Part shown: positions 44,020-56,289 of the stretch, piece by piece
How the letters are laid out: every line of letters begins with the position of its first letter
Numbering within the stretch: the stretch's first letter is position 1
DNA from: Phorcus lineatus
Taxonomy: Eukaryota; Mollusca; Gastropoda; Trochida; Trochidae
Reading direction: 5' to 3'
DNA: 64,000 bases
Assembly (NCBI GenBank): GCA_921293015.1
Contig: OV121092.1
Span: forward strand, 30,139,764-30,203,763
Translations under genes and position numbers: made by a program
The notes under the pieces: model-generated
The model's input: only the letters and a program-made list of their open reading frames with translations
What the model was told of the DNA's origin: nothing
Databases searched by the model: none

Positions 44020-45420
44020 GTTGATGAAATAAATAATTTCTTGAGGTTGAAAATCAATTCTTGAAGTTAATGTTCTCATACTTGAAGAGAGAAAATCAAT
44101 TCTTAAGGTCGATGCTTTCATATTTGAGCACAGAAATCACTTCTGGAGGTTGATGTTATCGTACTTGAAGATAGAAAATCAATTTTTAAAGTTGATGTTT
44201 GCAAATTTGAGGAGAAACAATCAACTTTTAAGTTTATGTTATCGTATTTGAAGAATGAATATCAATCCCTGAAGTTGATGTTATCATATTTGAGGAGAGA
44301 AAATAAATTCTTGAAGTTGATGTTATCATATTTGAAGAGGGAAAATCAACCTTTGAAGTTGATGTTATCATATTTGAGGAGAGAAAATCCATTCTTGAAG
44401 TTGATTTTATCATATTTGAAGAGAGAAAATCAACCTTTGAGGTTGATGATATCATATTTTAGGAGAGAAAATTAATTCTTGAAGTTGATTTTATCATATT
44501 TGAAGAGAGAAAATCAACTTTTGAGGTTGATGATATCATATTTTAGGAGAGAAAATTAATTCTTGAAGTTGATTTTATCATATTTGAAGAGAGAAAATCA
44601 ACCTTTGAGGTTGATGATATCATATTTAAGGAGAGAAAATCAATTCTTGAAGTTGATTTTATCATATTTGAAGAGAGAAAATCAACCTTTGAGGTTGATG
44701 ATATCATATTTAAGGAGAGAAAATCAATTCTTGAAGTTGATTTTATCATATTTGAAGAGAGAAAATCAACCTTTGAGGTTGATGATATCATATTTAAGGA
44801 GAGAAAATCAATTCTTGAAGTTGATTTTATCATATTTGAAGAGAGAAAATCAACCTTTGAGGTTGATGATATCATATTTAAGGAGAGAAAATCAATTCTT
44901 GAAGTTGATTTTATCATATCTGAAGAGAGAAAATCAACCTTTGAGGTTGATGATATCATATTTAAGGAGAGAAAATCAATTCTTGAAGTTGATTTTATCA
45001 TATTTGAAGAGAGAAAATCAACCTTTGAGGTTGATGATATCATATTTAAGGAGAGAAAATCAATTCTTGAAGTTGATTTTATCATATTTGAAGAGAGAAA
45101 ATCAACCTTTGAGGTTGATGATATCATATTTAAGGAGAGAAAATCAATTCTTGAAGTTGATTTTATCATATTTGAAGAGAGAAAATCAACCTTTGAGGTT
45201 GATGATATCATATTTAAGGAGAGAAAATCAATTCTTGAAGTTGATTTTATCATATTTGAAGAGAGAAAATCAACCTTTGAGGTTGATGATATCATATTTA
45301 AGGAGAGAAAATTAATTCTTGAAGTTGATGTTACCATATTTGAGGTCAGAAATTTAAGAAGGTTGATGAAATAATTGATAAGAGAAAATTAATTCTAGAG
45401 GTTGATGTTCTAATAATTGA
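44020..45420. repeat. 42/84-bp tandem array with higher-order structure
   Basis: Diverged 42-bp units (ttgaagttgatgttatcata, tttgaggagagaaaatcaa) at 44020-44470 lead into about ten nearly identical 84-bp dimers up to ~45310. One half carries gaagttgattttatcatatt and the other gaggttgatgatatcatatt. As 84 is a multiple of 3 and the unit lacks stops, frames of 250 codons (plus) and 264 codons (minus) are open together; I do not call either a gene. Confidence 0.95.
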
Positions 45421-46185
45421 GGAGAAAAACAATCCTGAGGAGAATAAGATAATTTTTTTAAAGTTATATTTTCGGAGACAAAATGACAAGTAATGACACA
45501 TGATAAGTTATTGTCAAACTTCTCTCCATTTTAACAGAAACATATTCTAATTTTGAATAAACATTTTTGATAGAAGAACATTTGAACACTGTTGAAGCGG
45601 TTCATTGAATTTGATCAGAAGGGTTTTTAAGGGATGTACAACTACGTTTTAAATTTTACTTCTTTGAAAAACATCCATGTTAAATCCATTGGTTATATCA
45701 TTCACAGTTACATTCATTGAAAGAAACCACCGAGGAAAAGATATTATTAACTTCCGCCCGCAACGTGACTAGCGTTTCAGAACGTTAACTTGTTTAATCT
45801 TAGGGTCAAATTAATGTAAAATATTTATTTAACGTCAGATTAGAGATAATACTTAATCGTAAAGCATATCACATAGCGAGCTTTCCAAGACTCCTATCTG
45901 GTCACAATGACTGAGGAGGGAATGTGAAACTACTAACTATTCTTTCAACGATATATGTCATAACAAAATGAGTAAATGCCATAGTGGACAGTTTTATTAA
46001 CTGATCAATTATAGTGAAAGAGCTTAATACAGTCATAATACACTGAAAATTAAATATCATAGAAGCATAGAAAAAATCCTTTTATTATTCACAGTGCACG
46101 TAAGGTTGCATTCCCTTGCAAAGATGTACATACTTAAATACAACTTCTTTAGTGTCAAATGAGCGTTTGGTTCTATTACAATCCA
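45421..46185. other. Intergenic stretch, no gene seen
   Basis: AT-rich DNA without supported features. Confidence 0.4.
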
Positions 46186-46452
46186 TCTATGAAAATATGA
46201 ATCCATCAATGGAAATATGAATCCATCAAAAAAAATATGAATCCATCAAAAGAAATATGAATCCATCAATGGAAATATGAATCCATCAAAGGAAATAGGA
46301 ATCCATCAAAAGAAATATGAATCCATCAAAGGAAATAGGAATCCATCAAAAGAAATAGGAATCCATCAATGGAAATAGGAATCCATCAAAAGAAATATGA
46401 ATCCATCAATGGAAACATGAATCCATTTATGGAAATATGAATCCATCAATGA
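46186..46452 (+). repeat. 20-bp tandem repeat (~13 units)
   Basis: The unit is atgaatccatcaatggaaat with variants (aaaggaaat, aaaagaaat, ggaatccatc). Confidence 0.95.
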
Positions 46453-48640
46453 CGCTGTTGATTCAATTTAAGTTTTTGTGCTGGTTTGATGTAACCACCT
46501 GTTCAGTTTGAAAGTCAATATATTGTGAACAACAAGCGAAGCTATTAGAAACAGCTGTTACAGAAGATGAGTAACAAATCAACTCTTTTTTACTCTTGCT
46601 AACAGGAATGCATAATATGGCACGTTCCATGGTTTCTGTTTCTAGTGGTGCTGAGTTTTTTGCACTCTATAGAAATGTTAGATATATTCTAAAGCAACGC
46701 TTAGTAATAATAGCCTTGTTTCTGAAGTTGTTGCCAAGTGGGGCAAAGAAGGGAGATAACTCATCAATTTCACAACTATTCTAGCATTCCATGATCGGTG
46801 ATTAGATCTGACATTTAACATCGCTTTACACCAAGAAAGATACAAAAACATTAACAGATGAATTCTTTGCGTGTGTATGCACTGACTCAAAGGTCTTTAT
46901 CACACGTAATTAGGATGCAATTGAAAAAGTCTACCTTGATTAGATTGGATGCCACAAGGATCTATTTTAGTTGCCTCGTCGTTCATGGGATGTAACGTTT
47001 TGTTTACAAATAGATGTTTGCTTCAGCTGAATCTGTAATGTTATTCAAATAAAATTCTCTTCTGATGTCCAGAATGTTCCAGATGACAAGAAACTGAATA
47101 AACAAGAAAACTTGTTTTAAGGATATAATTACATGAACATCCTCTTTATCTCGTGATTTTATCATCCTTCTCCAAGGATGATTTGTAATGATGCCGAAAT
47201 AATTAAAAGAATCTGTAATGTTTACATTCAGTTGACTGAAAGTTTGGAATAGTTGGTACATAAATGGTGATAGTTTACTCCCTAATGAAAATAGGAAACA
47301 AATTTCAAAGAAGTTATATCACATGGATTGAGAAGGTAGCGAAAACAAATATTTCCTCGAAACACAAGACCTTATATGTGGCAGTGAGAATGAAACGAAA
47401 GGGAAATAGACTTTTACTAGTTCGATCTAAGACTAAGACTAGACTTCGAAACACACACACTGTCCCAGAAAATTAATACTTTCAATAGTTTTGTACACGC
47501 ACATGATATGTTAATGTTTATTTCGTTGTTGGCCATATGTCTAATTCTTGTGAAATTTACTAAGTGTGTTTTGTACTTGACTTGACATGTTTAAGCCACA
47601 TATATATGTCTAAGTAATCTAAGTTATCCCATACTCAAAGCCTTTGAGTTTGACAGACTTCATGTTCGCTCAACGTTTAGAAGCTAGTATGGTACCCATG
47701 AAACCATCAAAAGTCATACAAAGCTCAAACATAAAACGAAAGTGTACTTTCATCTCAGTGTTGTTAATATTTCAATTACTTTTAATGCTTGTTCTTGCAT
47801 TTCCTCTTTATAAGGTTGTTATACATAGTTGAACATAAATCTAAACTACTTCATATAAAAAAAGGGGATCTATTTTTGCATATACACATATTTTTATCAA
47901 CCGCGATAAGAAGATGTGTTTCCAATTATCTTGAAATATTACCTAGTGACCTTCAAACGAATAACTCTTGGTAGGCATTAGTAACTGAATTTGCAAATCG
48001 TGTTCATTGGAAGAGGAAGTACTTCTGAAACAAGAAATAACTTTTCTTCTCAGAAAAAAATATATTTTGTATTTTTTACAGAATGTAATTATCCCGCTCA
48101 TAAACGTCTCCTTTACTTATATCATTGCACAATTAAGTAAACAATTACAAACAAGTAAGTATTCACTCAATAAGCTGATGATAAGTAAAACGTCACATTA
48201 ATATACTAGAACTTGTGAATCAAGTTTGTAACAAATTTGATATCTACCTAATTCAAATTGAGTCAAAATCTAATTAATATTATCAACCTTAATTCAAATA
48301 ATGTATAGGTGGTAACATTGAGATAAGGAGTTTTACAGTTGCATTTGAGCGGAAAATGTTTCCCATATAGATAATGTAGATAATTATTATCATTATTTAT
48401 CATTATTATTAAACTTTTTATGTAACATGCATTTATAAAAGAAATTGCCAAAAAGAAAAAAGAAATTAGATTGAATAACTGTATTCATTTAAAGACAGAA
48501 AAGGATCTTATATAGCCAAAATATTTTAAAGCTTACATTAGTGGATTTGTGCAATAAAGAAGTTACCTATCCATAGTAACTCGTTTTTCTACTTAAGTAA
48601 GTCAATGTTTGAGATGGTCCTGGGGATCATCTTCTCATTA
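46453..48640. other. Intergenic stretch, no gene seen
   Basis: Several short frames exist (for example 46596-46784 and 47264-47476), but none has a recognisable domain, supported splice sites or a promoter. Confidence 0.4.
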
Positions 48641-48647
48641 CTGCTAA

Positions 48648-49600
48648 TTAATGTTTCGTGTAACTATTTTGTTTGGTAACGATAGTATCTATGTTTGCAT
48701 CGTCTACTACGGGGTACGAGTGCAACCATACAAAACTCAAATAAATAAGGATATTTATAACTTGAGAGTCCATGATACATCAATATAGCAACAATGTTTT
48801 CCGATACCATTAACATAATTTATTTCAAATAAAGAACTATATAAGCTAACAATTTTTTAATTATATTTCAGAGATAATAGTGGTTGCACAAACAGAATAT
48901 ATATAAATATTTATCTTATCAGCAAATTCAGTCTGTGTGATTTTGTGATTTCCATCCATGTAATGTTTACTACAGGTTGGTAGCTGAGAAATAACATCGT
49001 TTTTAAAGTCTTATCTATTCATATTTTATAAACTGTAAAAATTCGGGATACGTATCGCCTCACAACGATTACATAGTGATGATAATCGTCTTGCATGTTC
49101 CCTAGCAATGCTTCCACGATATATCGTCTCGCCTAATAACACTGGAATCGGGATGTATCGTTTCTGCACGATAGGCCACGATACATGGGTCTAAGTTATT
49201 TACTTAATTGTCATCGCTGCTTTAAATAACAACTTCTTAAATTGCCATCACTTTTAACAATTGTTTCAAATAACTGTTTGGTCGTCATCACTTCTAACTG
49301 TTGTTTAAGTAATAACTTTATTGTTGTAGCGGCTAATTATTGTTTTAAATAATAACTAGATTGTCGTCACTGCTCACTATTGTTTTAAGTAATAACTCGA
49401 TTGTCGTCACTGCTAACTAGTGTTTTAAATAATAACTTGATTGTCGTCACCGCTAACTAATGTTTCCTGTAACTATTTCAGTTGTGTTACGATATGTTTA
49501 TGTTTGCATCGTCTTGTACGCGATACGAATACAAGGATACAAAACTCACTTACACATTCAATATATCAGGATATTTATATTGTGAGAGTACTTAATCGTC
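48648..49600. repeat. Diverged segmental duplication flanking a repeat
   Basis: The segment at 48648-48790 (tgtaactattttgtttggta, tatgtttgcatcgtct, caaaactca, aggatatttata) recurs at 49455-49600. The DNA from ~49195 to 49460 between them holds a diverged form of the 39-bp unit found downstream. Confidence 0.6.
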
Positions 49601-49609
49601 ACCACTGCT

Positions 49610-50095
49610 TTAAATGACAACTTCTTAAATTGCCATCACTGCTAACAATTGTTTCAAATAACAGTCAACTTGAATGCCATCACTGCTAACACTTGTTTTA
49701 AGTAATAACATTACTGTCATCACTGCAACAATTGTTTCAAGTAATAACATTACTGTCATCACTGCAACAATTGTTTCAAGTAATAACATTACTGTCATCA
49801 CTGCAATAATTGTTTCAAGTAATAACATTACTGTCATCACTGCAACAATTGTTTCAAGTAATAACATTACTGTCATCACTGCAACAATTGTTTCAAGTAA
49901 TAACATTACTGTCATCACTGCAACAATTGTTTCAAGTAATAACATTACTGTCATCACTGCAACAATTGTTTCAAGTAATAACATTACTGTCATCACTGCA
50001 ATAATTGTTTCAAGTAACAGTCAACATGAATGTCATCACTGGTAACTATTGTTAATAGTAATAATATGACTGTCATCACTACTTACTATGCAGAG
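49610..50095. repeat. 39-bp tandem repeat array
   Basis: The unit caattgtttcaagtaataac attactgtcatcactgcaa repeats about eight times almost without change at 49690-50020, with diverged units on each side. Since 39 is a multiple of 3, frames stay open on both strands; these are not genes. Confidence 0.95.
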
Positions 50096-51721
50096 TCTTT
50101 GTAATTTATCTTTGACTTATTGTTACATATTTTTCTATGTATGTTATGGTTATTATCAGTTACCATGAACAGAAGACTTGTGTATTCATACCAAATGTTG
50201 TTCTAGCCCATCTGTAACAAGTTTATCAGTAAATGTTAAAAGTAGTTCCGGCATTCCAGACGCTCCTTTCACTTCCGGTCTTCTGACAAGGTCATGCGCT
50301 GATTTTACTATAAATGTCAATTCTAATCGGTATTGCAAGATATTTTAATGGGTACTTATGGTTTAAACATATTTTATACATTTCAATGAAAATGGATTGG
50401 CAAACAAGCCGGAGGCTTATAATGCCGCTCTAAAACAAATGATATTTTGAACTATCAAACAAACAACACAAACTTATGACAAGCCAATAAGATGTACAGT
50501 TGCAACACAATTCAGTAATCAATATTGCAAAGGCAATTTCTTCACGCTAATTTAGAGATAAAATATTTCAACTCATTTCTTATCAAATCTACAAGAATTG
50601 GTGATAAAAAAGTAAACAGATTGTTGAATAACCGAGTTGTCAACATCAGATAACTCTTTATTTCCATATAAAATTGTTTTTAAAGTGTAACCATTGTTAT
50701 AGAATAACGCTTATTTTCTTAACAATGAGGGTGTACTTAATATCATTAATATACATGATATATATTTATCATACAAAATAATGCATTTCACAACAATAGA
50801 CAAGTAACATTGACCTCTTGTTTGATTATCATCTTTTGGTAATCATGTGAAGGGGAGAGATTCTTCAACCCATTAATATTGCAAAGAAACCTTATTAAAG
50901 GCGCTATTACACGGGGGTTTTTTTTAGTCAAATGTTGCTGATTGAATACGATCGTAGCCAAACTTGGTTTTTGAGGCTAACAAATCTCATTACTCAACCG
51001 GATTATTGATAGCCGTATAAAAAGTTATCATGTATAAAATGCAACTTCGTACTGCTTATTTTGGCGAGAAGATTTTAATGAATATAAGTTACGGAATTCC
51101 CATAGCATCCTTCATTTCCATAACAATACTTTTTTGAGTTCTCTTATAATGTATTCATGCCATTCATTGCTTTGTCAGCGGATTTCACTGTTTCGAGGAC
51201 ATAGTGCAATATATTTAGACTTGATAGAAACACTTGACCTTATCAGAAGAAATGTACAGTATTTTATGAAAACTGCCGTCACTATTTCATGAGATTAAAT
51301 CCAGAATGTTAAACAATTAATTTTTTGCATTGTATGAATTTTCTCCACAAACGAAAGATGCCAAAACAAGTGAATGATGAACAAATCAAGACTAAAAATA
51401 AAGATCTACGTTAACTACTTTGACTGTGTTTTACAGGATTGAAGAGGTATATCTAGTTACGACAGCTCAGTAGGTTTGATAATGCCTATTATATATACAT
51501 AACTCATGGTTTGTACGATAGCAACACTATCCCTTTTACGTGACGTCATTATCAGCTGAATATACACTAATTATCTCTTCCTACTCTCTCACTGATCTTA
51601 TCTGTCAAAATATGAGATATTCTGAAATTAGAAAAACTTCTGCAATGGCCTTGGAGCTTCAAATAGCAATCTCTTTATATTCTAAATTATTGACCCTATA
51701 GATAGAAATAACTTCTTTGCG
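50096..51721. other. Intergenic stretch, no gene seen
   Basis: AT-rich. It contains the dispersed repeat at 50247-50305 (gttccggcattccagacgct, ctttcacttccggtcttctg) that matches 29044-29110. Confidence 0.4.
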
Positions 51722-52470
51722 AAAAGCTCATCACAAATCTTCTCGTTTTTAAGCCAGTGTGAAGAATCTTTCATATGCTGTTATGTATTTGTATTTTTTT
51801 ATTTATTGATTTTTGTGGTACATATACATGAAATCATACATCAGTTTTAACACAGTCTTGGGTAAGAAATACATGGTTCTGGATAGTACATTTTGACAGA
51901 AATAGATACATCAATATTATGAATGACAGTTGAGTCGATACGCCTCATTATAAAGGAGATATCAGCATTGCCTTTGTTGGTTACAAATGAAACTAAACGT
52001 TGACGAGTCTTCAGCTGCAGTGGAATAAGGATACCTTTAGATAAAGCTCTCTTTTGAGAAAAGCTCACAACAATTCTTCTCGTTCTCAAACCAGTGTGAA
52101 GAATCTTTCATATGCTGGTACGTACTTTAATAATTCAAAGATGAAGGCTTTCTTTTTTTTTTCTGCATATAAGGTTTTTATATTTCTCAAACATAGTTCA
52201 AATTATTTTTCGCTTTATCTAAAAATGATTGGTAGTTTTGGTTGATGGCCACATTTTGGTAAAAATATAAAACATTGTTGCCAAATGTTACCGTTAGTGA
52301 TACCGATTTCTTTGTACAATGTCTCATTAAACAGCCTGTCACAGCCTTTTTTATTTATTGCTTTTTGTGGTGCATATACATGAAATCATACATAAATTTT
52401 TACAAAGTCTTGGGTAAGAAATACATGGTTCCGGATGGTACATTTTGACAGAAATACGATTTCTTTGTAA
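51722..52470. repeat. Local duplication with the second copy split
   Basis: The segment at 51722-51905 (aagctcatcacaaatcttct, ccagtgtgaagaatctttca, gtacatatacatgaaatcat, gtcttgggtaagaaatacat) recurs in two pieces, 52062-52120 and 52345-52470. The intervening ~225 bp is not in the first copy, so it was gained by one or lost from the other. Confidence 0.7.
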
Positions 52471-52562
52471 AATGTCTCCTTAAACAGCCTGCCTTAAAAA
52501 ACTTAAAACTTAGTCAGTTTTGCAAAGTGCCATTTGAGTTACAATCAAATGATATTCTATTA

Positions 52563-54013
52563 CAGTAGAACTCGGATATAACGAACTCCAAGGGACCAGC
52601 GAATCTAGTTCGCTATATCCGGTGTTCGCTACTCACGTTTGGCAGCCATCTTGGATTATCAAAATGAAAACGTACATGTCTAAACACAAAAATAACAAAG
52701 ATAAATTATACTGCACTTCATATCTTTATTCTGGAGGATCAAGGAGCACGATAAAGTTTTTACAATTACATATCCATAGCACTAGTACGTTTGACAAAGT
52801 CTGCAATCTTCGTTTGCATACCTCGTTTGGCCTTCTTCATTTTGTCGACAGCTTGACATACATCTGCGAGGGAATCAAACACAGCAGTGTCCGACCCCAT
52901 CGTCTCGCACACGAGCAGATCACGAAGTGTTTGTATTGCCGCATTGGCTTCAGCAAACGTTGGTTTCGGTCTTGGTTCGTCTTCGTCACTGTCCGAGTCG
53001 GGAGTTGATGAGACAGTGGGCGTGGCATGCTTCTTGGTAACTGACTCCAAGATTTCATCTTCAGTCGGGCGTTCCGCTACCAGGACATCATTGTCGGCAT
53101 TGATGAAATCTTCCATTGTTACTCCATCTGGCTTATCTGTGATTTCCTTCCACATCACTCGTAGGTCAGAGAGCAGCATGTCATCGGCCTCATCGTCTGA
53201 ATCTTCGGTTGACTCAGGCATGACGAAGCCCCCCTTCCTGTAACAATTGGTAATTGTCTTACACGTGACCTGTCTCCATGCAGCGTGGATCATCTTGCCT
53301 TTGTCTGCAACATTGGGCCATTTAACGGAATGTTCTCACTTCTTGCCCCTTGAAACCATTTGTAGAGAGCATCTTCTACATCTTGGTGATTGGCAGCTCT
53401 TAACTTTTTGCGGGCGGGGCCAAAATCAGACGACACAGATTGAGCCAGCTTCGCGATTCTTAATGATGCCACTCAAAGTAGATTTTGGAATATCAAAGTC
53501 CAAAGCGATGTTTTTCTTAGATTTTACACCCAAATCAACGGCCTCTATGATACGAAGTTTAGTATAAAAAGTGATAGCTTTACGTTTACCCGCCATCTTG
53601 TGACAAGAAACGCAAGTGAACTGACATTCTGTGACCATGTCGGGTATTTAAACACAACATCTGTTTACTTAACAGTTAATTTTCTAACAACGTTGAAGAT
53701 ACCGCTGATTGACTAAGCTGACACGGAGTGAGTTTGCTCTAACAATAATGAGGAGCTTTGATTCACCACGGACAATGTTGATCTTACCGCTAATTGAGTA
53801 AAGCTGACACTGATTGAGTTCGCTATAAGTGATGTTAATTGACCCTCGGGGCATGAAAATTAGTTCCCTATATCAGATAATTCGCTATATCCGGGTTCGC
53901 TATACACGTATAATTTTAATGATATTATATAAAGCTTATGACGGGACTTAAAAAATGGTTCACTATATCCGAGTGTTCGCTATATCCGAGTTCCTTATAT
54001 CCGTGTTCTACTG
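52563..54013 (-). mobile_element. Tigger/pogo transposon with deleted catalytic core
   Basis: The ends are inverted repeats, cagtagaactcggatataac at the left and gttatatccgagttctactg-like at the right (ccgtgttctactg), flanked by TA (52561-52562, 54014-54015), as for Tc1/mariner-pogo elements. Several internal ttcgctatatccgrgttcgc repeats lie near the right end. On the minus strand it keeps the CENP-B/psq-type N-terminus (from 53596, MAGKRKAITFYTKLRIIEAV) and the C-terminal acidic tail (53293-52766). The DDE catalytic domain between them is gone, and one frameshift lies near 53455. It could only move with a transposase made elsewhere. Confidence 0.9.
52766..53596 (-). pseudogene. Tigger transposase relic (N- and C-terminal parts)
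   Basis: The N-terminal part reads MAGKRKAITFYTKLRIIEAV ... PKSTLSGIIKNR, the first helix-turn-helix of CENP-B/Tigger transposases. It continues after a frameshift as KLAQSVSSDFGPARKKLRAA and DALYKWFQGARSENIPLNGP, the second DNA-binding half. The next frame begins MIHAAWRQVTCKTITNCYRK and ends in a stop after TSAMDM, matching the family's C-terminal tail with its Asp/Glu-rich stretch. About 300 residues of DDE domain are absent, so it cannot be catalytic. Confidence 0.85.
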
Positions 54014-54189
54014 TAGTTGCTTTTACTGCTGTCATTTTGGACTGTCCTTGCCTTTTATTTTCCTTAAGAGTAAAGCTTTTGATACAGATATTATATGTTG
54101 TAATGATTAAAGAATTATTGGTAAATATGCTTTAATCATAAAAAAGTAAAGTTTTAAAAATAGTTTTAAATTTTTTTTTCTTGACTTAA
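54014..54189. other. AT-rich spacer
   Basis: Nothing supported. Confidence 0.3.
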
Positions 54190-54325
54190 AAAGGCTCCTT
54201 TAATATTTTGCCATCGGGTCTTGATAACAGACTAGGTAATAATGTAGGTAGCGCTTTGAGCATGTCCTTCAACGTGGAAAAAGCGCCATATAAATATCCT
54301 AATTATATAGAGGAAGATTTGAGGA
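54190..54325 (+). mobile_element. SINE/LINE-like 3' tail fragment
   Basis: The text gtagcgctttgagcatgtcc then gtggaaaaagcgccatataa resembles the 'AGCGCTTTGAG...AAAAGCGCTATATAA' stem found at the 3' ends of many animal SINEs and their partner LINEs. The head is not present here. Confidence 0.5.
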
Positions 54326-55204
54326 ATTTAAAAAAACCAAAAAAAACCCCCTGCTACTGCTTTTTTAAGTTTCAATGTTTGATCAGAACCTCTCAAGGAT
54401 CACCCATTCTCTGATACACGGTGCCTTTTCTTGCTGTACCGGCATCCATCACCAAGCGATGATGATAGTTTTCACGACTATTCTAGACTAAACTGGATCT
54501 CTTTTATCATTTTGTTTTAATTTTCATTTGAATACAAGATTTTCTTATTAGCTCATTACTGTATTATAACACTTACAGCACTAATCTTTTATCAGCTTGA
54601 ATTTGTATTGTAATTGGTTTATGTCATAGCTGTCGTTGGTTGACCACGGATTTGAAATAAAATGTAATTATTGAAATGGCTGTATATAATTAGTACTCTG
54701 ACCAAATGGGGCGATAATGTCACACATAACCCCATACTAGACATCTGTAGTAAATGTACAAAAAGGCAATTCTTAGAAATTAGTAAGATTGAACAGATTG
54801 CTGATAGGCATTTTCAATTTATACGGAGTTTGTTACTGTAGTAGGAAGCGTAGAAAATTTGGTGACAAACGTCATAATTCATGATATTTTGTTACTATAT
54901 TTAACCATTGTGATTTATCGGTACCGTTAATTATAATGGTGTTATTCTGTTACCGTTGAAGATAAATGGTGATATTTTGGTGACTTTATGATAATGGTGA
55001 TAATTTGCAGTGATAATTGATAACATCTTGGAATATCTTGGGAAGAATGTATTCAACGTAAGTTGACTAAAGCAAAATTAGTATTAACGATGCAAAATGT
55101 TAAATCCACCAACGTAAACAATTGATTCGTAAAAATGAATACTGCACTGATCTTTCGAGTTTATTGAATTTAATCTAAATAACATGCAAATAATTTTTGT
55201 GTGT
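54326..55204. other. Intergenic stretch, no gene seen
   Basis: AT-rich with no supported feature. Confidence 0.4.
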
Positions 55205-55260
55205 GAAGCATTTGATGCAACGTTGCATTTAAACGTCTGAACTACCATATCGGCCATATT
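55205..55260. repeat. End fragment of the 34453-37054 element family
   Basis: The text gatgcaacgttgcatttaaa then cgtctgaactaccatatcgg matches the terminal repeat of the 2.6-kb element (acaacgttgcattaaaacgc atgaactacgatatcgg). Confidence 0.6.
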
Positions 55261-55279
55261 GAAATGTTGCATCCACCCT

Positions 55280-55325
55280 GAACCCCCCCCCCCCCCCCCA
55301 AAAAAAAAAAACCCCAAAAAACCCA
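55280..55325. repeat. Poly-C/poly-A tract
   Basis: A run of ~19 C is followed by A runs and ccccaaaaaaccc. Confidence 0.9.
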
Positions 55326-56040
55326 GCATTCATGGCCGATATAACAGCTATGTTTATTCCGTTTTTATAACAAAATGTATATTCAAAAGCTAAACAGATT
55401 CCTTTTTCGATAAATCATATTTCCGATTTGTGTGCAGCCGGCAATTACAATTTTTAAATGCCTTTGTGACGTCACCCGCATTAGATTTTTCATTATTGAC
55501 TCCAATGTAATTGTCAAGAACGTTAAGTTCAATTGTAAAGATAAAGATAAAGATGTCATATGCCCCAAAAATAGTCAAGTTGAGCGCTATAATGCGTTAA
55601 GTAGTATACAAAGCCATCTATAGTCTCAAAATATTAGTACATGATTAGAGGTGGTACCTTTATCAGTATCTCTGTATACATTAACAACATATATGACGTC
55701 TTTCAGTTTCTCCACAGTTACACCTCTTTAAAGTTAGACATAAATCATGGATACCAATCTGTGTCATGCCAGAGAAATATGTTTATAAAAACAGTGTTAA
55801 GTCATCTGACATTACTGGTAGTTGTCATGCTACTTAATCTAAATTAAATCTGTAAACTTTCCAGAAATATTCAACAAAATGACGTTTCTTCTTCTCAATC
55901 AGCCTCAAACTGTCAAGTAAAAACTTCATAAAACAACTTTGTTAACTTAACGAGGCAGGGGGGCATCTGAGGTCGAGGAAAAGTGACTTCTTCTGATATT
56001 AGGGAGATAAATTGGACGTATTAGTGATGTTTGTTGATAT
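55326..56040. other. Intergenic stretch, no gene seen
   Basis: Overlapping short frames near 55383-55623 on both strands have no recognisable features. Confidence 0.35.
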
Positions 56041-56226
56041 TTGGCCATGTTTCAACGCGTTTCAAATTGCGTAGTTGACATATACAAAGATGATACCACG
56101 GCAGCTGATCTTCTCATGTGCACGTGGCTCCTTAGTAACGCCTCTGAAAGCACAACACCGCTAACCGAATCTCGCATCAGGCTCGTAAATCCTGAAAATG
56201 AGTTACAGCCTTCTGATGTCAAGTGA
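56041..56226 (+). CDS. Possible short coding frame or exon, unrecognised
   Basis: A 61-codon frame begins MAMFQRVSNCVVDIYKDDTT at an alternative start, with the first true ATG at 56047, and ends in PENELQPSDVK. Its composition (balanced use of residues, few AT-driven Lys/Asn/Ile runs) is more protein-like than neighbouring frames. No splice sites, promoter or homologue are recognised, and it may be chance. Confidence 0.2.
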   Translation: MAMFQRVSNCVVDIYKDDTTAADLLMCTWLLSNASESTTPLTESRIRLVNPENELQPSDVK

Positions 56227-56289
56227 GACTCTGAAGGAAATGTGTGCTTAGAAGTAGGGATTCGTTAGTTGTTACTTTGCGTGAAGTGG

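Noticed and set aside
44543-45337. 250- and 264-codon frames on both strands
   Set aside because: Both follow from an 84-bp repeat without stops. There is no start context, promoter or splice site.
46186-46452. CRISPR-like regular repeat
   Set aside because: Units are directly tandem without unique spacers, and the genome is animal. The same holds for the 13-, 16- and 39-bp arrays.
49625-50045. 123-codon frames on both strands
   Set aside because: By-products of the 39-bp repeat.
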